This document shows positions 10,006 to 20,356 of a stretch of DNA of 64,000 nt, one piece after another. The position numbers were made by a program, and so were the translations under genes. The stretch is from Thalassospira lucentensis. GTDB lineage: Bacteria > Pseudomonadota > Alphaproteobacteria > Rhodospirillales > Thalassospiraceae. How positions within the stretch are numbered: the stretch's first letter is position 1; every line of letters begins with the position of its first letter. The stretch spans positions 4,440,501-4,504,500 of the forward strand of contig NZ_CP136684.1 in NCBI RefSeq assembly GCF_032921865.1, given 5' to 3'. Under the pieces are notes generated by a model. It was not told the origin of the DNA. It did no database searches and saw nothing but the letters and a program-made list of their open reading frames with translations.

Positions 10006-11060
10006 TATTTCACCGTTCCGAGCCGCTCACCTGCATATTTATCTTTCAGGATCGGCTCCCACCACGCCCGATTTGCCAGATACCATTTCACAGTCTGCTC
10101 CAGACCGCTTTCAAAGCTGTGTTTTGGTTCCCAGCCAAGCTCGTCGCGTATCTTCGATGGATCAATCGCATACCGCCAGTCATGCCCCGGGCGGTCAGTG
10201 ACAAACCGAACCTGTGCCTCGAAGTCACTTTTCACAGCGTCGAACTCGAAGCGAGTTACAACGTCAAAGATGCTGCGTACAACCTCAATATTTGCAACTT
10301 CGTTGCAACCACCGACATTGTATTTCTCGCCAATTCTGCCCTCAGTCAAAATGGTAAAAAGCGCATCAGCATGGTCTTCAACATGAAGCCAGTCCCGCGT
10401 ATTTTTACCATCGCCATAAACCGGCAATTCCTTGCCATGCAAAACATTCAGGATCATCAGAGGGATCAGCTTCTCGGGGAATTGATAGGGCCCGTAATTA
10501 TTCGAACAATTGCTGATAATCACCGGCAACCCATACGTATGATGCCAGGCGCGCACCAGGTGATCCGATCCCGCCTTGCTTGCAGAATATGGCGAATTGG
10601 GCGCATAGGGGGTTTCTTCTGTAAAAAGCCCCTCGTCCCCAAGCGAACCATATACCTCGTCAGTCGAAATATGGTGAAATCGAAATTTCGACCTCCTATC
10701 GGCAGATAAGCCGTTGAAATAATCCCGTGCTGCTTCCAGCAGTGTGAATGTGCCAACAAGGTTCGTCTGAATAAATTCAGACGGCCCATCAATCGAACGG
10801 TCTACGTGGCTTTCTGCCGCCAGATGCATCACAGCGTCGGGCTGAAAATCATCAAATATCCGGTCAAGTTCCGCCCGGTTGCAGATATCCTGCTTCACGA
10901 AACGATAGTTGGGTAACGAAGAAACACTTTCAACAGTGCGCAAATCGGCCGCATATGTCAGCTTATCAAGGTTGAGAACCTCGATCTTTTTCTGCCCGGC
11001 CAAAAGCCGGCAGACCGCCGACCCGATAAACCCTGCACCACCTGTCACAATGAGTTTCAT
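10005..11060 (-). CDS. rfbB: dTDP-glucose 4,6-dehydratase
   Basis: A 351-residue extended SDR (RmlB). It shows TGGAGFIGS at 6-14, [27 protein letters not shown], and the catalytic [15 protein letters not shown]. It converts dTDP-glucose to dTDP-4-keto-6-deoxyglucose with bound NAD+. It follows glmS after 44 bases and overlaps the rfbD start. Linkage to glmS-glmU puts hexosamine and rhamnose precursor synthesis into one transcription unit. Confidence 0.96.
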   Translation of the reverse strand: MKLIVTGGAGFIGSAVCRLLAGQKKIEVLNLDKLTYAADLRTVESVSSLPNYRFVKQDICNRAELDRIFDDFQPDAVMHLAAESHVDRSIDGPSEFIQTNLVGTFTLLEAARDYFNGLSADRRSKFRFHHISTDEVYGSLGDEGLFTEETPYAPNSPYSASKAGSDHLVRAWHHTYGLPVIISNCSNNYGPYQFPEKLIPLMILNVLHGKELPVYGDGKNTRDWLHVEDHADALFTILTEGRIGEKYNVGGCNEVANIEVVRSIFDVVTRFEFDAVKSDFEAQVRFVTDRPGHDWRYAIDPSKIRDELGWEPKHSFESGLEQTVKWYLANRAWWEPILKDKYAGERLGTVK

Positions 11061-11104
11061 CAGCCCCGCCCGTTTGTCCGCCTTTGTCGCCCAAAATAAC
11101 GACT

Positions 11105-12928
11105 TTATTCCACCGTAACCGACTTGGCGAGGTTACGCGGCTGATCGACATCCGTCCCCTTGTGAACAGCCACATGATAGGCCAGCATCTGTACCGGAAT
11201 CGTATAAAGGATTGGCGCAACGAAATCGGCAACCTTTGGCAGTTCAACCGTGGCGGATGCCATATCACCAAGCTTCGCAAGCCCCTCTGCATCGGAAAGG
11301 AAAATCACCCGCCCGCCACGTGCAGCCGCTTCCTGCATGTTCGATGCAGTTTTTTCAAACAGCTCGTCGGACGGCGCAATCACGATGATCGGTACCGATT
11401 GATCGATCAGGGCAATCGGGCCATGCTTCATCTCGCCTGCAGCATATCCTTCGGCGTGGATATAGGAAATTTCCTTAAGCTTGAGCGCCCCTTCCATCGC
11501 AATCGGATAGCCAAGACCACGCCCCAGATAAAGCACATCGCGTGCATCTGCGATATTGATCGCAAGCTCGCGGATCTCATTGTCATGATGAAGAACTTCC
11601 GCCGCATGTTTTGGCACTTCGGTCAACGCATTGACAATGGCGGCCTCTTCGTCCTTGGCAAGCGTGCCGTTATCACGTCCGATCGTCACCGCAAGGCAGG
11701 CGAGAACGGTTAACTGCGTCGTGAATGCCTTGGTCGAAGCCACCCCGATTTCCGGACCGGCATAGGTCAGCAAGACCACATCGCTTTCGCGTGCAATCGT
11801 ACTTTCCGCCACATTGACAATGGAAACGATCTTCTGCCCCTTGGACTTGGCATAACGAAGGGCCGCCAGGGTATCAAGCGTCTCGCCAGACTGCGAAAGG
11901 AATAGCGCAACGCCCCCTTTGGGAAGCGGCGGGCAGCGATAGCGGAATTCAGACGCAATATCGATATCAACGCCCAGTCCGGCGTAACGTTCGATCCAGT
12001 GCTTTGCCACCATACCGGCATAGTAGGACGTGCCACACGCGACAATCGTCAACCGGCTGACATCATTAAACGAAAACGGCATATCAGGCAGTTTGATCGT
12101 GCGCGTCGCCGGATTGATGAAGGCATGGAGCGTATCGCCAATTACCGCAGGCTGTTCAAAAATTTCCTTCTGCATAAAATGGTTATAGTTACCCTTGCCC
12201 ATCATGGCCCCGGAAACAGCCGACAGCTTGGTTTCGCGGGTAACGTCATTGTCATGCTCGTCACGGACCTGAACGCCATCGCGGGTCACTTCGACCCAAT
12301 CACCTTCTTCAAGGTAAATCAGCTTGTTCGTCAGGTGCGACAGTGCCATGGCGTCCGATCCAAGATACATCTCGCCCTCGCCCAGACCAACCGCAAGCGG
12401 CGTACCACGGCGCGCACCGAAAATCACGTCATGCTGCCCGGCAATCATGATCACCAGTGCAAAGGCACCCTCGATGCGATGCAAGGTGGCGGCAACCGCA
12501 TCACGCGGCGATTTGCCCTGATCAAGGAATTCAGACACAAGATGAACGATAACCTCGGTATCGGTATCCGTGGCAAAAACCCGGCCCTTGCTGGAAAGCT
12601 CCGCCTTGATTTCCTGATAATTTTCGATGATGCCGTTATGCACCACTGCGACCTTGCCGTCAGTGTGCGGATGGGCATTGTTTTCAGTCGGCACACCATG
12701 CGTTGCCCAACGGGTGTGACCAATCCCGACATCGCCCGACAACGGTTGTTCAACAAGACGGTTGGCAAGATTGATCAGCTTGCCCTCGGCACGGCGACGG
12801 TCGATATGACCATTCACAAGCGTTGCAATCCCGGCACTGTCATAGCCACGATATTCAAGCCGCTTGAGCCCCTCAAGAATACGGTCGCTGACGCTGTTCT
12901 TGCCGATAATGCCGATAATGCCGCACAT
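11105..12928 (-). CDS. glmS: Glutamine--fructose-6-phosphate aminotransferase (isomerizing)
   Basis: A 607-residue enzyme. The N-terminal glutaminase begins MCGIIGIIG with the Cys2 nucleophile and contains GHTRWATHG. The C-terminal half has two SIS domains ([30 protein letters not shown]) and ends with the family-typical NLAKSVTVE. It makes glucosamine-6-phosphate, the entry to UDP-GlcNAc. glmU lies 61 bases upstream on the same strand. No glmS ribozyme is expected in proteobacteria and none was seen. Confidence 0.97.
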   Translation of the reverse strand: MCGIIGIIGKNSVSDRILEGLKRLEYRGYDSAGIATLVNGHIDRRRAEGKLINLANRLVEQPLSGDVGIGHTRWATHGVPTENNAHPHTDGKVAVVHNGIIENYQEIKAELSSKGRVFATDTDTEVIVHLVSEFLDQGKSPRDAVAATLHRIEGAFALVIMIAGQHDVIFGARRGTPLAVGLGEGEMYLGSDAMALSHLTNKLIYLEEGDWVEVTRDGVQVRDEHDNDVTRETKLSAVSGAMMGKGNYNHFMQKEIFEQPAVIGDTLHAFINPATRTIKLPDMPFSFNDVSRLTIVACGTSYYAGMVAKHWIERYAGLGVDIDIASEFRYRCPPLPKGGVALFLSQSGETLDTLAALRYAKSKGQKIVSIVNVAESTIARESDVVLLTYAGPEIGVASTKAFTTQLTVLACLAVTIGRDNGTLAKDEEAAIVNALTEVPKHAAEVLHHDNEIRELAINIADARDVLYLGRGLGYPIAMEGALKLKEISYIHAEGYAAGEMKHGPIALIDQSVPIIVIAPSDELFEKTASNMQEAAARGGRVIFLSDAEGLAKLGDMASATVELPKVADFVAPILYTIPVQMLAYHVAVHKGTDVDQPRNLAKSVTVE

Positions 12929-12989
12929 ATTACTGTCTTCCCCGTCGAAATTTTGCCCGTCGCGCGCAAATGCGGCGCGTCAATTACCG

Positions 12990-14333
12990 TTACTTGCCCA
13001 GAAGGGCCTTCATCTTTTCGCGAAATAGCTTGGCCCACCCCGGCTTATCAAGCCTTTGCGCACGCTCAATCACCAGAGCATCGGCCTCGACCGTGCCAGT
13101 AATCGTGCTGCCCGCACCAATAATGGCACCCTCGCCTATCGTTACAGGGGCAACCAATGCCGAATTGGAGCCGATAAATGCACCAGCCCCGATATCGGTA
13201 TGCTGTTTGCGGTATCCGTCGTAATTGCACGTGATGGTCCCGGCCCCGATATTGGCCTTTGCCCCGACCCGGGCATCACCGATATAGCTCAGGTGATTGA
13301 CCTTCGCCCCATCTTCAACAACAGCCTTTTTGATCTCGACAAAGTTGCCAACCCGGGCACCGGCACCAATTTCCGCCCCCGGCCGCAACCGGGCATAGGG
13401 ACCGATATCGGCCTTATCACCCACGACACAGCTTTCAAGATGGCTAAAGGCCTTGATCGTCACGTCATCGCCAACCGTAACACCCGGTCCAAAAACCACA
13501 TTTGGTTCGATAATCACATCACGGCCCAGTTTGGTGTCGCACGCCAGATAAACCGATCCCGGATCAATCAGCGTCGCACCATTGGCCATCGCCGCCTCCC
13601 GCAAGCGTTCCTGCATCAGCGCCTCGGCCACGGCAAGCTGGCTTCTGGAATTCACACCAAGTGTTTCTTCCTCGGCGACCTCGACGGCAACGCAACTGTT
13701 TCCGTTGGCACGCGCCACCTCGACTGCGTCGGTCAGGTAATATTCGCCCTTGGCATTGGCATTTCCAATTGCTTCAAGGGTTTCAATCATGCTTTCCGCC
13801 CTAAAGCACATCACACCGGAATTGCAAAAATTGATCGCACGTTGCGTTTCGTCACATTCCTTGTCTTCAACAATCGCCAGCAACTCGCCATTTCCCGGGT
13901 CGGTCACAAGGCGCCCGTAGCCCGTTGGATCTTCCGGGCGAAAGCCCAGAACCGCAACCGCGTGATCGCCATCCTCACGCGCGGCAACAAGGCGCGACAA
14001 GGTTTCGGCGGTAAAAAGCGGGCTATCGGCATAAAGCACAAGCACATTGCCCATAAGGCCACGAAGGGCCTCTTTGGCGGCAAGCACCGCATGCGCGGTT
14101 CCAAGCCGATCCGTTTGTTCGAATGTCGGATGCGGGGAAACGGCTTCAATCAGCTTGGGCATATCGGGGCCGACAACAACCATGGTTTTGGTTGCATTCA
14201 GGTTTGCCGCCGTATCAATTACATGATTGACCATCGGCTTGCCTGCAACCTTGTGCATGACCTTCGGAAGCGCACTTTTCATTCGCGTTCCCATACCCGC
14301 AGCCAGAACCACCACACTTAATTCACGCGACAT
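12990..14333 (-). CDS. glmU: Bifunctional GlcN-1-P acetyltransferase / GlcNAc-1-P uridylyltransferase
   Basis: A 447-residue protein. The N-terminal pyrophosphorylase has VVLAAGMGTRMKSALPKV (8-25), LVLYADSPL and GYGRLV. The C-terminal left-handed beta-helix has hexapeptide repeats (IGPYARLRPGAEIG, VGNFVEIKKA, HLSYIGDARVG, IGAGTITCNYDG). It makes UDP-GlcNAc for peptidoglycan and lipid A. It is the first gene of the minus-strand operon continuing to rfbA, and is divergent from the HAD gene at 14579 across 245 bases. Confidence 0.97.
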   Translation of the reverse strand: MSRELSVVVLAAGMGTRMKSALPKVMHKVAGKPMVNHVIDTAANLNATKTMVVVGPDMPKLIEAVSPHPTFEQTDRLGTAHAVLAAKEALRGLMGNVLVLYADSPLFTAETLSRLVAAREDGDHAVAVLGFRPEDPTGYGRLVTDPGNGELLAIVEDKECDETQRAINFCNSGVMCFRAESMIETLEAIGNANAKGEYYLTDAVEVARANGNSCVAVEVAEEETLGVNSRSQLAVAEALMQERLREAAMANGATLIDPGSVYLACDTKLGRDVIIEPNVVFGPGVTVGDDVTIKAFSHLESCVVGDKADIGPYARLRPGAEIGAGARVGNFVEIKKAVVEDGAKVNHLSYIGDARVGAKANIGAGTITCNYDGYRKQHTDIGAGAFIGSNSALVAPVTIGEGAIIGAGSTITGTVEADALVIERAQRLDKPGWAKLFREKMKALLGK

Positions 14334-14578
14334 GCTTTAACCCTTTAGTGCCATGCGTTGCACGGCGTCCCCTTTTGTTTCGATCCGACCACAATATGCT
14401 CGTCCAAACCTGCCACAACCGATTTGAAGCAACTCCTAACCTATAATCCCCAAAGGCAAAAGCCCCGAAAGAATCACGTTTTGTTACTTCGTGTTAGCAG
14501 ATGTTACCGTTTGTTAATGGCACCATTTCGGTTAAGGTCCGATAAACTGGTATTCGTTTTCAAAGGCAGCATCGCAAA

Positions 14579-15262
14579 ATGGCAAAATTCATCCTGTTCG
14601 ATCTTGACGGCACCCTGATTGACGGGGTGGATGATCTGCTGTTTGCGATGAACGAAACCCTTGCCGCCCACGACCTTGCGCCACTCGCCCGTCCCGAGCT
14701 CGAAGCCATGCTGGGCGATGGCACCAAAATGCTGACCAAACGCGCGTTTGATGCGCGTGGGCTCACGATTGATGGTCAACAACTTGATGACTACGAAGCC
14801 GATTTCACCACGCGTTATATCAGCACCGACTATGCCCATACCCGGCTGTTTGAAAATGCCGAAGCAACCCTTCGCAATCTGGCGTCCGATGGCTGGATCA
14901 TCGGTCTGGCATCAAACAAGCCCACAGCCCCCTGCAAACGCATTCTTGAAAGGCTGGGTGTGTCCGATCTGTTTGCCGTGATTGCGGGGGGTGATGCAAC
15001 GGACGTTAAAAAGCCCGATGGCGGCCATTTGACATTCGCCCTTGATCAAGCCGGATATGATCGGGCACGGGGTGATATTGCCATCATGGTTGGCGATCAC
15101 GCCAATGATGTGAATGCCGCGCGCGATTTTGGCATTCCGGCCATTGCGGTTGCCTTTGAAGTCGATGATACACATGCAAAAAATCTGGGCGCGGACGGGG
15201 TTGTTACTGCATTTGAAACTCTGCCGGACGTGATCGGAAAAATCGTCAAACAGGCTGCTTGA
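14579..15262 (+). CDS. gph: HAD-family phosphatase, phosphoglycolate phosphatase-like
   Basis: A 227-residue HAD hydrolase: motif I FDLDGTLIDG at 7-16 (D8 nucleophile, D10 acid), a helical cap containing EAMLGDGTKMLTKRA, motif II LASNKP, motif III lysine in VKKPDGG, and motif IV MVGDHANDVNAARD. The arrangement matches Gph/PGP enzymes that remove the phosphate of 2-phosphoglycolate formed by oxidative damage or RuBisCO. Substrate is inferred from family only. It is monocistronic, with tRNA-Val 80 bases downstream, and divergent from glmU. Confidence 0.8.
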   Translation: MAKFILFDLDGTLIDGVDDLLFAMNETLAAHDLAPLARPELEAMLGDGTKMLTKRAFDARGLTIDGQQLDDYEADFTTRYISTDYAHTRLFENAEATLRNLASDGWIIGLASNKPTAPCKRILERLGVSDLFAVIAGGDATDVKKPDGGHLTFALDQAGYDRARGDIAIMVGDHANDVNAARDFGIPAIAVAFEVDDTHAKNLGADGVVTAFETLPDVIGKIVKQAA

Positions 15263-15341
15263 CACCCCCGGATCACCTCCTTATAACCCCGCGCTACCGA
15301 CGGAAAACAAGCCACCCAACCGGGCCGCGATTTCCGAATTC

Positions 15342-15418
15342 GGGCGTATAGCTCAGTTGGTTAGAGCGTTCCCTTCACACGGGAGAGGTCACAAGTTCGA
15401 ATCTTGTTACGCCCACCA
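15342..15418 (+). tRNA. tRNA-Val (anticodon CAC)
   Basis: A complete 77-base cloverleaf: acceptor GGGCGTA/TACGCCC, D-stem GCTC/GAGC, anticodon stem TTCCC/GGGAG around loop TTCACAC (anticodon CAC, reading GTG), T-arm ACAAG-TTCGAAT-CTTGT, and encoded CCA at 15416-15418. Confidence 0.97.
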
Positions 15419-15502
15419 TTTTCCCAAACAATCGATCCTTTCACATAATTGCCCGCGCAATCCACCCGCGGGGAAACTGACCGTCTTTATTATGTGTGAA
15501 GA

Positions 15503-15537
15503 ACAAAAAACCGGTCAGCAGTTTCCTGCCGACCGGT
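15503..15537 (-). terminator. Terminator of the sugar-acid dehydratase operon
   Basis: ACCGGTC (15510-15516) pairs with GACCGGT (15531-15537), extended by GCA/TGC inside. The A-run at 15504-15510 gives the U-run on the minus strand. Confidence 0.8.
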
Positions 15538-15581
15538 CGGAGTGCGCAATCAACGCTATCGCGTCTTGCGGGAGATTTGAT

Positions 15582-17330
15582 CTAGTGGCTGTCTTTCGGA
15601 ATTTCCTTGCCACGATGACCGACGAGGAAGTCGAAATCGGCCCCCTTGTCCGCTCCAATAACGCTTTTGTAATACAGGTACGCATAGCCACTTTCGGGTA
15701 CCGGCACCGTTGATTTCCAGTTATCAAGGCGCTTTTTAAGCTCCTCGTCACTGATATCGAGATGCAGTTTGCGGTTTGGCACATCCAGCTCGATCATGTC
15801 GCCATTCTGCACCACCGCCAACGGGCCACCAGCAGCAGCTTCGGGGGATGTATGAAGGACAACCGTGCCATAGGCCGTGCCGCTCATGCGGGCATCGGAA
15901 ATACGCACCATGTCGGTAATGCCCTTGCGCAGTACTTTGGGCGGTAGCCCCATATTGCCGACTTCGGCCATCCCCGGATAGCCTTTCGGCCCGCAGTTTT
16001 TCAGGACCATGATGCAGTTTTCATCGATATCAAGGTTCTCGTCATAGATCTTGGCCTTGTAATCATCGATGTCTTCAAACACCACCGCACGACCGCGATG
16101 GGTCAGGAGCGCCGGTGTTGCCGCCGACGGTTTCAAAACCGCACCATTGGGCGCAAGGTTGCCTTTGACAACCGCGATGCCGCCGCTTTGGGTCAGGGCC
16201 TTTTCGAACGGGCGAATGACATCGTCATTCCAGTTCTGCACATCCTTGACCTGATCCCACATGGTGTCGCCCGAAACGGTCAGTGCATCATTATGCAGCT
16301 TGCCCGCCTCGCCCAGCGCCTTGATCACGACGGGCAAACCACCAGCATAGAAGAATTCCTCCATCAGGTATTTGCCCGATGGCTGCAGATTCACAATCGT
16401 CGGAATATCACGGCCCAGACGGTCCCAATCATCAAGTGTCAGGTCGATGCCAACACGCCCGGCAATGGCGAGCAAATGGATCACCGCATTGGTCGAACCG
16501 CCAATCGCACCATTGACCCGGATCGCGTTTTCAAACGCTTCCTTGGTCATGACGTCCGATGGTTTCAGATCATCCTTGACCATCTGCACGATCCGGCGGC
16601 CCGTCACATGCGCCATCACGCGGCGGCGGCTATCCACGGCTGGGATCGCGGCATTGCCCGAAAGCGCCATGCCCAATGCCTCGGCCATGCTGGCCATGGT
16701 GGATGCGGTGCCCATCGTGTTGCACGAACCGGGCGAACGCGACATGGCGATTTCGGCTTCAAGGAAATCCTCGGTGCTGATCTTGCCAGCCTTGCGGTCT
16801 TCGGAAAGCTGCCAAAGCGACGTGCCCGAACCGATATCCTGCCCGCGCCATTTACCGTTCAGCATCGGCCCGCCGGTAACCACGATCGCCGGGATATCAA
16901 CGCTGGCAGCCCCCATCAGAAGTGCCGGGGTGGTTTTGTCACAGCCCACCATCAGAACCACACCGTCAAGCGGCGTTCCGCGCAGCGCTTCTTCAACATC
17001 CATGGCCGCAAGGTTGCGGAACATCATGGCGGTCGGGCGCAATGTGCTCTCACCCGCCGAGAAAACCGGGAATTCAAGCGGCAAGCCACCGGCTTCGTAA
17101 ATGCCGTGCTTGACGCGCTCCGCCAGATCGCGCAAATGCGCGTTGCAGGGGGTCAATTGCGACCAGGTATTGCAAATCCCGATCACCGGACGACCGTCAA
17201 ACAAATCGGACGGCAGGCCCTGATTCTTCATCCAGCTACGGTGATAGATATTGTCCTTGCTGGTTCCACCGAACCAGCCTTCCTGCGAGCGCAGGACACG
17301 CGGCCATGCCGCCGGTTTGAACTTCGTCAT
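15582..17330 (-). CDS. IlvD/Edd-family dehydratase, probable L-arabinonate dehydratase
   Basis: A 582-residue Fe-S dehydratase. Three cluster cysteines are visible: GICNTWSQ, VGCDKTTPA and SPGSCNTMGTAS. RLSDARMSG-type phosphate-loop sequence appears as ISDARMSGTAYG. The N-terminal SQEGWFGGTSKDN and the neighbourhood point to the sugar-acid branch (L-arabinonate, D-xylonate or D-fuconate dehydratase) rather than to branched-chain dihydroxy-acid dehydratase. The gene lies downstream of a ChvE-GguAB importer, the usual carrier of L-arabinose and galactose, so L-arabinonate is the best guess. Other enzymes of the non-phosphorylative pathway are not in the window. Confidence 0.8.
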   Translation of the reverse strand: MTKFKPAAWPRVLRSQEGWFGGTSKDNIYHRSWMKNQGLPSDLFDGRPVIGICNTWSQLTPCNAHLRDLAERVKHGIYEAGGLPLEFPVFSAGESTLRPTAMMFRNLAAMDVEEALRGTPLDGVVLMVGCDKTTPALLMGAASVDIPAIVVTGGPMLNGKWRGQDIGSGTSLWQLSEDRKAGKISTEDFLEAEIAMSRSPGSCNTMGTASTMASMAEALGMALSGNAAIPAVDSRRRVMAHVTGRRIVQMVKDDLKPSDVMTKEAFENAIRVNGAIGGSTNAVIHLLAIAGRVGIDLTLDDWDRLGRDIPTIVNLQPSGKYLMEEFFYAGGLPVVIKALGEAGKLHNDALTVSGDTMWDQVKDVQNWNDDVIRPFEKALTQSGGIAVVKGNLAPNGAVLKPSAATPALLTHRGRAVVFEDIDDYKAKIYDENLDIDENCIMVLKNCGPKGYPGMAEVGNMGLPPKVLRKGITDMVRISDARMSGTAYGTVVLHTSPEAAAGGPLAVVQNGDMIELDVPNRKLHLDISDEELKKRLDNWKSTVPVPESGYAYLYYKSVIGADKGADFDFLVGHRGKEIPKDSH

Positions 17331-17371
17331 GCCCGTTCTCCTTTATGAGTTTTTATCGAGACGGGTCCGAT

Positions 17372-17399
17372 CCCATATGGATGTGGCATTCCATATGGG
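17372..17399. repeat. Perfect 10-bp inverted repeat between gguB and the dehydratase gene
   Basis: CCCATATGGA (17372-17381), 8 bases, TCCATATGGG (17390-17399). No T-run follows on either strand, so an operator or a structured intercistronic RNA is as likely as a terminator. Confidence 0.6.
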
Positions 17400-17406
17400 G
17401 GACTTT

Positions 17407-17469
17407 GAACGGCACGGCTTTGCAATTACCTGACCCCAGACAATTGATCCTGACCGAACCGTGCCGTTC
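17407..17469. repeat. 11-bp inverted repeat spanning the gguB-dehydratase spacer
   Basis: GAACGGCACGG (17407-17417) and CCGTGCCGTTC (17459-17469) are exact complements 41 bases apart, immediately downstream of the gguB stop on the minus strand. In RNA this would close a large hairpin next to the 17372-17399 stem. Confidence 0.6.
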
Positions 17470-17484
17470 CTCGTCTGCATGTTG

Positions 17485-18687
17485 TTACGCTTTGTTCTTG
17501 TTATAAACGTCAAAGATCACGGCGGCGAGCAGCACCAGGCCCTTGATAACCTGCTGCCAGTCGATACCGACGCCGATGATCGACATACCGTTATTCATGA
17601 CACCCATGATCAGCGCGCCAACCACGGCACCGATCACCTTGCCAACCCCGCCAGACATTGACGCACCACCGATAAACACGGCCGCAATCACATCAAGCTC
17701 GAACGCAAGACCGGCTTTCGGTGTTGCTGTGTTCAAGCGCGCGGCAAACACCAGCCCGGCGAGTGCGGCAAGCATGCCCATATTGGCAAAGGTCAGGAAG
17801 GTCAGGCGCTTGGTATTGATGCCCGAAAGCTTGGCCGCCTTTTCATTCCCGCCCAGCGCATAAATACGGCGCCCAAGAGTCGTGCTGTTGGTGATGAAGG
17901 TAAAGATCGCAATCAGAAGCGCCATCACGATCAGAACGTTCGGCAAACCGCGATAGGTCGACAGAAGATAGGTGACATAAAGGATCGCAAGACCCGCAAT
18001 CGCATGTTTGGCGGCAAAGAATGCCATCGGCTCTTCGACTTCGGCAAACTTCGCCTGTTTGGCACGGGCCCGCAGACCAAGAACCGGCAGGATCACGGCA
18101 ATCGCAACACCAAGAACCATCGAAAAGACGTTAAACCGGCCTTCAATCAAACCGGCAAAGAAGTCCGGAAGGAAGCCAGACGACATCCCCTGGAAGCTGT
18201 CCGGGAACGGCCCGACAGATGCCCCACCCAGAAGGGCTAGCGTCAGCCCCTTGAACACCAGCATGCCCGCAAGGGTCACGATAAAGGACGGAATACGCCA
18301 ATAGGCCACCCAGTATCCCTGTGCGGCACCGATCACCGCACCGACGATCAGACAGGCCGGGATCACAATAACCGTCGGCAAGTCCCAATGGACAATCATC
18401 ACCGCAGCAAGCGCGCCGATAAAGCCAACGACCGAGCCGACCGAAAGATCGATATGGCCACCGACAATCACCAGCAGCATGCCCACTGCCATGATGATGA
18501 TATAGCTGTTCTGAAGGAACAGGTTGGTCAGGTTGACCGGTTTGAGCATCACGCCATCGGTCATCACCTGGAAGAAGGCCAGAATCGCGATCAGCGCGAT
18601 CACCATGCCGTATTCGCGCATATGCGTGCGCAGGTAATAACCCATTGATTTGCTGCTAGAAGTATCCGTCATTGTCTGCTTCCTCAC
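17485..18687 (-). CDS. gguB: Sugar ABC transporter permease (GguB/MmsB type)
   Basis: A 400-residue inner-membrane permease with ~10 hydrophobic segments, including [19 protein letters not shown] and the family motif [18 protein letters not shown] near residue 280. It is the single permease of multiple-monosaccharide importers, working as a homodimer with GguA and ChvE. Its ATG overlaps the gguA stop by 4 bases (ATGA), showing coupled translation. The [15 protein letters not shown] loop is a large cytoplasmic insertion usual in this subgroup. Confidence 0.92.
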   Translation of the reverse strand: MRKQTMTDTSSSKSMGYYLRTHMREYGMVIALIAILAFFQVMTDGVMLKPVNLTNLFLQNSYIIIMAVGMLLVIVGGHIDLSVGSVVGFIGALAAVMIVHWDLPTVIVIPACLIVGAVIGAAQGYWVAYWRIPSFIVTLAGMLVFKGLTLALLGGASVGPFPDSFQGMSSGFLPDFFAGLIEGRFNVFSMVLGVAIAVILPVLGLRARAKQAKFAEVEEPMAFFAAKHAIAGLAILYVTYLLSTYRGLPNVLIVMALLIAIFTFITNSTTLGRRIYALGGNEKAAKLSGINTKRLTFLTFANMGMLAALAGLVFAARLNTATPKAGLAFELDVIAAVFIGGASMSGGVGKVIGAVVGALIMGVMNNGMSIIGVGIDWQQVIKGLVLLAAVIFDVYNKNKA

Positions 18688-20207
18688 GCTTTCAGGATCA
18701 TGCGCATGATTTTTTCCTGGCTGGCATCGTTTGCCGCCAGTTGCCCTTTGATCTCACCCTCGTTCATCACGTAGATGCGATCGCACATGCCCAGAAGCTC
18801 CGGCATTTCCGACGAGATCATGATGACCCCCTTACCGTCGGCTGCCAGCTGGTTGATAATCGTATAAATCTCGTATTTCGCACCCACATCGATACCACGC
18901 GTGGGCTCGTCCAGAATAAGGACCTCCGGCCCGGCAAACAGCCATTTCGCCAGAACGACTTTCTGCTGGTTACCACCCGAAAGATTGACCGCCTTTTGCG
19001 CGACATTCGGGGTGCGGATATTGATTTTGCTGCGGTATTCCTCGGCCACCTGACGTTCGGCGCCTTCATTGATGACACCGCGTTCGGCAACACCGTCAAG
19101 ATTGGCGAGCGTAATATTGGTCGTGATGCTTTCTTCAAGCACCAGTCCCATTTCCTTGCGGTCCTCGGTCACATAGGCAAGACCCGACGCAATCGCCTTT
19201 TCGACGGTCGTTACATCCGCAAGCTTGCCATTGATCAGGACTTCGCCGCTGATATCCGCGCCATAGGCGCGGCCAAAGATGCTCATGGCAAGTTCGGTTC
19301 GCCCGGCCCCCATCAGACCGGCAATCCCGACAACCTCGCCCGCCGCAACATCGATATTGACGTTTTTGACAACCTTGCGTTCAGGATGCAGCGGATGGGT
19401 CACATTCCAGTTGCGGACTTCCATCAGCTTGGCCGTACCGATATTTGGCGTACGATCCGGATAGCGGTGCGCCATATCGCGCCCGACCATATCCTTTACG
19501 ATATCGTCCTCGGTAATTTTGCCGCCGCGCGCATCTAGGGTCGAAATCGCCTTGCCATCGCGAATGATCGTGATGCGGTCCGCAACGCGATTGATCTCGT
19601 TCAGTTTGTGCGAAATCAGGATCGACGTAATGCCCTGCGCCTTGAATTCCAGCAACAGGTCCAAAAGCTTCTGGCTATCATTTTCCTGCAAACTTGCCGT
19701 GGGCTCGTCAAGGATCAGAAGCTTAACCTTTTTCGAAAGCGCCTTGGCAATTTCAACAAGCTGCTGCTTGCCGACACCGATATTCGTAATCAGTTCGCTG
19801 GGTGTTTCGCGAAGGCCGACCTTTTTCAAAAGCTCACCGGTGCGCGCAAAGGTCGCCGGCCAGTTGATCACACCATTTTCACAAATCTCGTTGCCCAGAA
19901 AGATGTTTTCGGCAATCGAAAGCAACGGCACAAGTGCCAGTTCCTGGTGAATGATGATGATGCCGCGCTCTTCGCTGTCGCGGATATCCTTGAATTCCTG
20001 CACATCCCCGTCATAAAGGATGTCACCTTCATAGCTACCGATCGGGTAAACGCCACTCAGTACCTTCATCAGGGTCGATTTACCGGCCCCGTTTTCGCCG
20101 CAAAGGGCGTGGATTTCGCCACGTTCCACCTTCAGGCTGACATCGTCCAGCGCCTTCACCCCCGGAAAGGTTTTGGTGATGTTGCGCATTTCCAGGATGG
20201 TATCCAT
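18684..20207 (-). CDS. gguA: Sugar ABC transporter ATP-binding protein (GguA/MmsA type)
   Basis: A 507-residue protein with two tandem ATPase cassettes. The first has [14 protein letters not shown] (Walker A, ~36), a divergent signature region ([14 protein letters not shown]) and [11 protein letters not shown]. The second has a degenerate Walker A ([13 protein letters not shown], ~290), [15 protein letters not shown] and [13 protein letters not shown]. This layout is diagnostic of carbohydrate uptake ATPases such as MglA, XylG and GguA. It sits between chvE and gguB, separated from chvE by an attenuator-like hairpin. Confidence 0.95.
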   Translation of the reverse strand: MDTILEMRNITKTFPGVKALDDVSLKVERGEIHALCGENGAGKSTLMKVLSGVYPIGSYEGDILYDGDVQEFKDIRDSEERGIIIIHQELALVPLLSIAENIFLGNEICENGVINWPATFARTGELLKKVGLRETPSELITNIGVGKQQLVEIAKALSKKVKLLILDEPTASLQENDSQKLLDLLLEFKAQGITSILISHKLNEINRVADRITIIRDGKAISTLDARGGKITEDDIVKDMVGRDMAHRYPDRTPNIGTAKLMEVRNWNVTHPLHPERKVVKNVNIDVAAGEVVGIAGLMGAGRTELAMSIFGRAYGADISGEVLINGKLADVTTVEKAIASGLAYVTEDRKEMGLVLEESITTNITLANLDGVAERGVINEGAERQVAEEYRSKINIRTPNVAQKAVNLSGGNQQKVVLAKWLFAGPEVLILDEPTRGIDVGAKYEIYTIINQLAADGKGVIMISSEMPELLGMCDRIYVMNEGEIKGQLAANDASQEKIMRMILKA

Positions 20208-20296
20208 CCGGTCCTCCCACTGCCGATGCTATTACAACGGCCATATTCTCGGTCGCAGTCTTGTTTACCTGCAACTGTCCATTTTCGGCAGCACAG

Positions 20297-20332
20297 GAAA
20301 AAGGCGGGCCAGCATTCAAGAGCGAGCCCGCC
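20297..20332 (-). terminator. Attenuator-like hairpin between chvE and gguA
   Basis: On the minus strand GGCGGGC and GCCCGCC (20303-20309 with 20326-20332) form a stem followed by TTTTT. Its place inside the operon suggests partial termination, giving more binding protein than membrane components. Confidence 0.75.
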
Positions 20333-20356
20333 CTTTGTCACGTTCAGCTCAGCAAA

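Noticed and set aside
15391-15397. GTCACAA within tRNA-Val
   Set aside because: It is part of the variable and T-arm of a complete tRNA, with no CGTC at the right distance.
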